Assembly (NCBI GenBank): GCA_019314085.1
Contig: JAFCZZ010000051.1
Location: 1-10,855, forward strand
Direction of reading: 5' to 3'
Length of the DNA: 10,855 nucleotides
DNA from: Deltaproteobacteria bacterium
Lineage (GTDB): Bacteria > Desulfobacterota > Syntrophia > Syntrophales > UBA2210
Part shown: positions 6,922 to 10,855 of the stretch, piece by piece
Numbering within the stretch: position 1 is the stretch's first letter
Layout of the letters: the number at the start of each line of letters is the position of its first letter
Made by a program: the position numbers and the translations under genes
The notes under the pieces: generated by a model
The model's input: only the letters and a program-made list of their open reading frames with translations
The model's database searches: none
What the model was told of the DNA's origin: nothing

Positions 6922-7131
6922 CTCGTTTTCGCGTGCGGGAGAGGATACACCCGCACGGTGCTCCATGGCTTGATAGTGGGAGGAAAAATTAATCTAAAAA
7001 ATATTTGACTTTGGATTTCCGAAAGGGTAGGTTTACGAAGCTGTAAGTGCTATGGGAGGGGGGGGGCAGCTGTACAGCTCATCCGTTTAATTCTTGTTAA
7101 TTCTTGACCCATCAAAATAAGGAGGTACGGA
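6922..7131. promoter_or_regulatory. Regulatory spacer upstream of cstA
   Basis: This stretch has no gene and carries several signals. TTGACT (7005-7010) with TAGGTT (7028-7033), 17 nt apart, is a possible but weak cstA promoter. AGCTGTACAGCT (7068-7079) is a perfect 12-bp palindrome, and its half AGCTGTA also occurs at 7039-7045. A run of nine G lies at 7058-7066. TTAATTCTTG is repeated head to tail at 7087-7096 and 7097-7106. AAGGAGGT at 7119-7126 is an excellent ribosome binding site 5 nt before the cstA ATG. E. coli cstA is controlled by CRP and starvation signals; no CRP-like site was found here. Confidence 0.5.
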
Positions 7132-8856
7132 ATGACAACATTAATTATCGCTATTGGTTTTCTGCTTTACCTGATACTTTATTTTACCTACGGCAAAAAG
7201 TTGGAAAAAGATGTGGTGATGGCCTCGGATGACAACGAGGCCCCGTCAAAGCGGATCTATGACGGGGTCGACTACATCCCGGCACGGAAGGAGGTCCTCT
7301 TCGGGCACCATTTCGCTTCGATCGCAGGCGCCGCCCCGATCATCGGCCCCGCGCTGGCGATATGCTGGGGTTGGGTCCCGGGTCTGCTCTGGGTATGGTT
7401 CGGCAACATATTCATCGGGGCCGTCCATGATTACCTCGCCCTGATGGCCTCGGTCCGGTACGACGGAAAATCGATCCAGTTCGTCGCGACCGATCTGATA
7501 GGAAAGAGAACGGGAACGGCGTTCTACTGGATCGTCTTTTTCCTCCTCATCCTCGTCGTGGCCGCCTTCGCCGCCATCGTTGGCGGGATGTTCGTCAGGA
7601 CCCCGGAAATCGCCGCGGCATACGCCTGGAAAATCTTGGCCGGCCTGATCCTGGGCGTCCTACTGTACCGCGTCAAGATGAATTTCACGGTCGCGACTGT
7701 CATCGGCATTGTCATGCTGTGCGCCGCCATCTGGCTGGGATCGTTGAAGGGGATTCCGCTGAGCTATACCACCTGGATGTGGGTATTCTTCTTCTACATC
7801 ATTATCGCCGCCGCGATTCCCGTCAATATCCTGCTGCAGCCAAGGGATTACCTGAACTCGTGGCTGCTCTACGCGGGACTTTTGATCGGCTTTCTCGCCG
7901 CTGTCTTCGCCTTCAGGGGATTCGAGATTCCTGCTTTTTCAAGCTTCTCTCCGGTCCTCCTGGGAGGCAAACCGACGCCGTTCTGGCCGGCGATTCCTCT
8001 TATTATCGCCTGTGGTTCGCTGTCCGGGTTCCACTCACTAGTCGCTTCGGGCACCACCTCCAAGCAGCTCACTAAAGAGAGTGACGCTCTTTTCATCGGG
8101 TACGGCGCGATGTTCACCGAGGGTTTCCTTTCCACCATCGTTATCGTCTCCATAGCCGGTTTCGGATACACGGCCCTTCAGAACGCGGGCGTGACAGCCG
8201 AGACCCTGAACTTTGGAAACTGGGGGGCCATGTTCACCAAGGCGTCCGCGTCGGTCAAACTGTCCAAGGCAAATCTCTTTGTACAGTCCTATGCCGACAT
8301 GGTCAACGCGACGTGGCTGAGTGTCATCCCGACCAAGATCGTAAAGATCATCGCCGGGATGTGGGTTGCCTCATTTGCCATGACCACGCTGGATACCACC
8401 AACCGTCTGGCGCGCTACTGTATATCCGAGATGGCCCTGCCTCTGAAAGAGAGCGCAGCGGGGTTCTATAGCTTCCTGACAAACCGCTGGGTTGCCTCTA
8501 TCATTCCGGCGGCAATCGGAATCTGGCTGGCGGCAAGCGGTAACTGGCTTATCATCTGGGGTTCCTTCGGAGCGGCAAACCAGTTGATTGCGGCGATCGC
8601 CCTCATGACCGGGGCTGCCTTCGCAGCCAAGAAGCTGAAATCAGGCTTCTCCAGTGCGGCCGTCATCCCGGCCTGGCTCCTCTGGATCACCGTGACCTGC
8701 GGTATCATATGGTTTATCGTGGTCGTTCAGCCGGGCGCCATCGCGGCGAAACCGGTCCCCGGATGGACCGTTATGGTCTTGCTCTGTGTGATGTTGCTCC
8801 TGAACTTCCTGTTTATCTGGGACTTCATCAAATCCAAGGCATATAAGGTCGAATAA
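7132..8856 (+). CDS. cstA: Carbon starvation protein CstA family transporter
   Basis: Polytopic inner-membrane transporter; characterised members take up peptides (CstA) or pyruvate (BtsT/YjiY) during nutrient limitation. The substrate of this copy is unknown. The 574-residue protein shows family signatures: DGVDYIPARKEVLFGHHFASI near 44-64 followed by AGAAPIIGPALA, GWVPG (80-84), and GAVHDYLALMASVRYDGKSI (96-115). Then comes a long series of hydrophobic helices, about 15 by eye, including a conserved CGSLSGFHSLVASGTTSKQL loop in the middle and MTTLDTTNRLARY before the last third. It is shorter than E. coli CstA (about 700 residues), as is common for anaerobic bacterial and archaeal members. 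The ATG at 7132 is fixed by the strong AAGGAGGT just upstream. It stands as a single-gene unit between a divergent typA and its own terminator; no sensor kinase pair is adjacent. Confidence 0.95.
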   Translation: MTTLIIAIGFLLYLILYFTYGKKLEKDVVMASDDNEAPSKRIYDGVDYIPARKEVLFGHHFASIAGAAPIIGPALAICWGWVPGLLWVWFGNIFIGAVHDYLALMASVRYDGKSIQFVATDLIGKRTGTAFYWIVFFLLILVVAAFAAIVGGMFVRTPEIAAAYAWKILAGLILGVLLYRVKMNFTVATVIGIVMLCAAIWLGSLKGIPLSYTTWMWVFFFYIIIAAAIPVNILLQPRDYLNSWLLYAGLLIGFLAAVFAFRGFEIPAFSSFSPVLLGGKPTPFWPAIPLIIACGSLSGFHSLVASGTTSKQLTKESDALFIGYGAMFTEGFLSTIVIVSIAGFGYTALQNAGVTAETLNFGNWGAMFTKASASVKLSKANLFVQSYADMVNATWLSVIPTKIVKIIAGMWVASFAMTTLDTTNRLARYCISEMALPLKESAAGFYSFLTNRWVASIIPAAIGIWLAASGNWLIIWGSFGAANQLIAAIALMTGAAFAAKKLKSGFSSAAVIPAWLLWITVTCGIIWFIVVVQPGAIAAKPVPGWTVMVLLCVMLLLNFLFIWDFIKSKAYKVE

Positions 8857-8881
8857 TATCTTTTCACAACTCTAACCTGTT

Positions 8882-8918
8882 ACCGGTGCACGGTTTAAAA
8901 CCGTGCACCGGTTTGTTT
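8882..8918 (+). terminator. Strong rho-independent terminator after cstA
   Basis: ACCGGTGCACGGT (8882-8894) pairs perfectly with ACCGTGCACCGGT (8900-8912), loop TTAAA, followed by TTTGTTT. It lies 26 nt after the cstA stop and separates cstA from the next operon. The arms are near-complete inverted copies of 15 bases. Confidence 0.9.
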
Positions 8919-8946
8919 ACCCAAGCACAGTTTTTAGAGCGTTTTC

Positions 8947-9225
8947 ATGGGCCTGCTTCCAAATTTTTTTAAACGTATACTTTCCGATTTCGACACCTCT
9001 CACCGCGAAAGTGTCGCCGCCCTCACAGGGGTTGAGGTGAAGGAGTTGGAGAATATCTTTGCGCTGCTGCTCTTGGGGTCTTTCATAGGGCTCCCCTCCC
9101 CCCCTTCCTTCCTGGCGGTTGAACTGCTTCCCTTCATGGAACGGGAGCTGAAAGTCCTGAACAGGCGGGCGCAAGACGCGGGGGATATGCTGGCTGAGAT
9201 GGCGGGGACCATAGGTATTGACTGA
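8947..9225 (+). CDS. Small conserved-looking protein of unknown function, first gene of ArsA/Get3-like operon
   Basis: A 92-residue protein I do not recognise from a named family. Residues 1-36 are amphipathic and charged (FKRILSDFD, ESVAALTGVEVKELENI). Residues 37-50 are a hydrophobic stretch, IFALLLLGSFIGLP, short for a membrane span, followed by PSPPSFLAVELL. Residues 64-86 form a charged helix with Glu/Arg repeats. It is best read as a small all-helical cytosolic or membrane-contacting protein. Its TGA (9223-9225) directly abuts the ATG of the ATPase, indicating translational coupling and a shared job. The start at ATG 8947 has only a weak AGAG upstream. Reality as a gene is supported by gapless packing and GC-rich codon use like its neighbours. 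Confidence 0.75.
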   Translation: MGLLPNFFKRILSDFDTSHRESVAALTGVEVKELENIFALLLLGSFIGLPSPPSFLAVELLPFMERELKVLNRRAQDAGDMLAEMAGTIGID

Positions 9226-10152
9226 ATGAAGATACTCTTTTTTACGGGAAAAGGCGGCGTAGGAAAATCCACCATGGCGGCGGCCGCGGCATGGCAGCTC
9301 TCCCAGAAGGCCCGCATCCTGGTCGTTTCTCTGGACCCGGCGCATAACCTCGGTGATATCTTCGGGGTCGTCATCAAAAACGGGAAAAAGAAATTCACGA
9401 AAACGCTCTTTTTAAGCGAGACCAATCTAAAAAAACTGTCACGGGCATACCTGGAGCAGGAAACCACGGTCCTTTCCAATACGTACAGCTACCTGAAGAC
9501 ACTGAATCTCGATACCTATTTTTCCATTCTCAAGTACTCTCCCGGCATAGAGGAATACGCCCTTCTGACGAGCATTGAAAAGACCATACGGGATGAGACC
9601 GGGTTCGATTATATCATCTTCGATACCCCTCCAACGGGGCTGACGCTCAGGTTTCTTGCCCTGCCGAAGGTAACCATAACCTGGATCGACCGCCTGACAC
9701 AGATACGGAGTCAGATCCTCGAGAAGCGGTACACCATCCATCGGATCAGGGGCACGTTGGACTCGGAAGAGACCATCCTTGACTATAAAGAGGCGGACGA
9801 CGACATCCTGAAACGACTGAAAACACTGAGCGATAATTATCATGCCCTGGACGGGGCACTTCGCGGCAGCGACTGCCATGTCGTACTGGTATTCAATCCT
9901 GATATCCTCTCCCTGAGAGAATCGAAACGACTGGTCGAAGGTCTCAGCGAGCTGGGGCTTCCCCTGCGCCTGCTCATAAACAACAAGGTGACCGAGGCAA
10001 ATGAAGAGATGGCGGGGTATGTTGAAAAACAGATGAGGGGAATGGCGCGGGGAGTTCCCCTTGAGCGCATACATCTGGCAAAGACTCTCCTTGACGGGAG
10101 GGAGGGCGCCCTGTATGATGTACCGGAAAGCATTATTCCCGACTCTTGGTAG
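9226..10152 (+). CDS. ArsA/Get3-family ATPase lacking arsenite-site residues
   Basis: Soluble P-loop ATPase of the ArsA/TRC40/Get3 branch of the SIMIBI class. Relatives power arsenite export (ArsA) or deliver tail-anchored membrane proteins (Get3). The 308 residues form one ATPase half, so it probably works as a dimer. Visible motifs: deviant Walker A GKGGVGKST (8-16) with the intermolecular signature Lys K9; DPAHNLGDIFG (37-47, switch I region); SPGIEEY (105-111), matching the conserved Pro-Gly-Glu element; DTPPTGLTLRFLALP (133-147), the ArsA/Get3 switch II; and INNK (251-254), the base-contacting region. In ArsA and Get3 switch II normally reads TGHT; here the His is Leu (L139). The protein has one cysteine, C217, so the ArsA arsenite cysteines and a Get3 zinc CxxC are absent. 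Translation is coupled to the small gene before it. Family is near certain; the client and role are unknown. Confidence 0.92.
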   Translation: MKILFFTGKGGVGKSTMAAAAAWQLSQKARILVVSLDPAHNLGDIFGVVIKNGKKKFTKTLFLSETNLKKLSRAYLEQETTVLSNTYSYLKTLNLDTYFSILKYSPGIEEYALLTSIEKTIRDETGFDYIIFDTPPTGLTLRFLALPKVTITWIDRLTQIRSQILEKRYTIHRIRGTLDSEETILDYKEADDDILKRLKTLSDNYHALDGALRGSDCHVVLVFNPDILSLRESKRLVEGLSELGLPLRLLINNKVTEANEEMAGYVEKQMRGMARGVPLERIHLAKTLLDGREGALYDVPESIIPDSW

Positions 10153-10163
10153 CTGTTGAATCT

Positions 10164-10832
10164 ATGTTCAAATATGAGCACATTGTAACGCAACCCATCT
10201 TCTTTCTCTTTGTCGCGTTTTCATTCCTCCTGACGTTCGGCTATTTCTGGGGGCGAAGACACAACAAGGAGATATTCCTCAGCGCCTTTAATGATCTCAT
10301 GGAGGTGTTCCATCCCGACGACCAAACCTTCACCAATATTGGAGGAGCCATCGGGTATCATGCCAAGCTCTTCATCAGAAAAAAAGGTGCGTTTCTGTCG
10401 CGTGTTGATGCCACCATCACCATGCTCCCACGGCATTCATGGCTGTATCTTCCCATATCAAAACTCATACGGAAGTATGACCGGCTATTTATAGAACTGT
10501 ATGTCAAGAACAAGCCTGAGGAGGAATGCCACCTCATCGAGACACAATATTCGCGATTTGCCGGCGCAAGGATAGCCGGCGCAGGGCACCTGAACAAAGA
10601 AACAGTGACATGGGGAATATATACCTTTTACCTTTATTACGAGACTATGGAAATTCATACCCGCCTGATGGATTTTATCAATCGCAACCCCGACCCGGGT
10701 ATTATCAGACATATTGCTATTGTTCCCGACCAGAAAAAGTGTTTCATCTTCATGATACCTCGCAAGGGGCAGGTCGCACAGTACCTCTCCCCAATCTATC
10801 GGTGGCTTCCCTCTGTTGTCAAAAAATCGTAA
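10164..10832 (+). CDS. Single-pass membrane protein of unknown function, third gene of ArsA/Get3-like operon
   Basis: A 222-residue protein I cannot assign to a named family. A hydrophobic helix at about 11-29 is followed by GRRHNK, which by the positive-inside rule places the roughly 190-residue remainder in the cytoplasm. The soluble part mixes strands and helices, with notable segments SRVDATITMLPRHSWLYLPIS (79-99) and RKYDRLFIELYV (103-114), and ends in a basic tail. No catalytic motif is obvious. The ATG at 10164 lies 11 nt after the ATPase stop; a TTG at 10146 would overlap that stop and add six residues, but the ATG gives a more usual N-terminus. The tight spacing suggests a membrane partner or receptor of the ATPase; this is inference from context only. 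Confidence 0.8.
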   Translation: MFKYEHIVTQPIFFLFVAFSFLLTFGYFWGRRHNKEIFLSAFNDLMEVFHPDDQTFTNIGGAIGYHAKLFIRKKGAFLSRVDATITMLPRHSWLYLPISKLIRKYDRLFIELYVKNKPEEECHLIETQYSRFAGARIAGAGHLNKETVTWGIYTFYLYYETMEIHTRLMDFINRNPDPGIIRHIAIVPDQKKCFIFMIPRKGQVAQYLSPIYRWLPSVVKKS

Positions 10833-10847
10833 GAAACCTTTTTTAAC

Positions 10848-10855
10848 GAAAGGAG
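10848..10855 (+). promoter_or_regulatory. Probable ribosome binding site of a gene beyond the window
   Basis: The last bases GAAAGGAG form a good Shine-Dalgarno sequence 16-23 nt after the preceding stop, with no terminator between. A further gene of the ArsA/Get3-like operon probably begins just past the edge. Confidence 0.5.

Noticed and set aside
7050..7075. Possible sigma54 promoter (GG-N10-GC) at the G-rich stretch before cstA
   Set aside because: The match depends on the G run and lacks the TGGCAC and TTGC flanks.
1..10855. CRISPR arrays, rRNA genes, insertion sequences or replication origins
   Set aside because: Looked for on both strands; no regularly spaced repeats, transposase motifs, rRNA segments or iteron clusters were seen.

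Overview
The window looks like a chromosomal segment of a GC-rich, Gram-negative-type anaerobe. Gene families and protein style suggest a deltaproteobacterium (Desulfobacterota, for example a syntroph or sulfate reducer), but this is inference: no 16S rRNA or other taxonomic marker is present. Most of it is ordinary housekeeping and metabolic sequence, with two places that deserve a closer look.

Layout. 1-1113 (minus): 3'-truncated AMIN-domain N-acetylmuramoyl-L-alanine amidase. It is easy to miss because its stop codon lies outside the window. 1257-2150 (plus): metF, methylenetetrahydrofolate reductase, divergent from the amidase; a perfect inverted repeat sits between and touches both predicted -35 boxes. 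2195-2271: tRNA-Arg(CCG) with encoded CCA, followed by a strong hairpin terminator. 2494-3309 (plus): an A+T-richer EamA/DMT-type permease gene that appears to lack one internal transmembrane helix. 3397-3940 (plus): an iron-sulfur flavoprotein gene that is broken, with its middle missing and its two ends in different frames. 3927-4955 (minus): zinc-dependent alcohol dehydrogenase, and 5017-6822 (minus): typA/bipA translational GTPase, probably one transcription unit in the order typA then adh. 6823-7131: a regulatory-looking divergent spacer with palindrome, tandem repeat and G run. 7132-8856 (plus): cstA, carbon starvation/peptide transporter family, closed by a near-perfect hairpin terminator. 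8947-10832 (plus): a tightly packed operon of a small helical protein, an ArsA/Get3-type ATPase and a single-pass membrane protein; a Shine-Dalgarno at the right edge suggests that it continues.

How things fit. The left half contributes cell-wall remodelling, one-carbon metabolism and translation. The tRNA-proximal stretch 2310-3940 looks like a decaying or transferred patch, because two neighbouring genes each lack a central segment. The right-hand ArsA/Get3-like operon is the best candidate for an undescribed system: the ATPase keeps the ArsA/Get3 nucleotide machinery but lacks the arsenite-ligand residues, and its neighbours are a small protein and a membrane-anchored protein with a large cytoplasmic domain.
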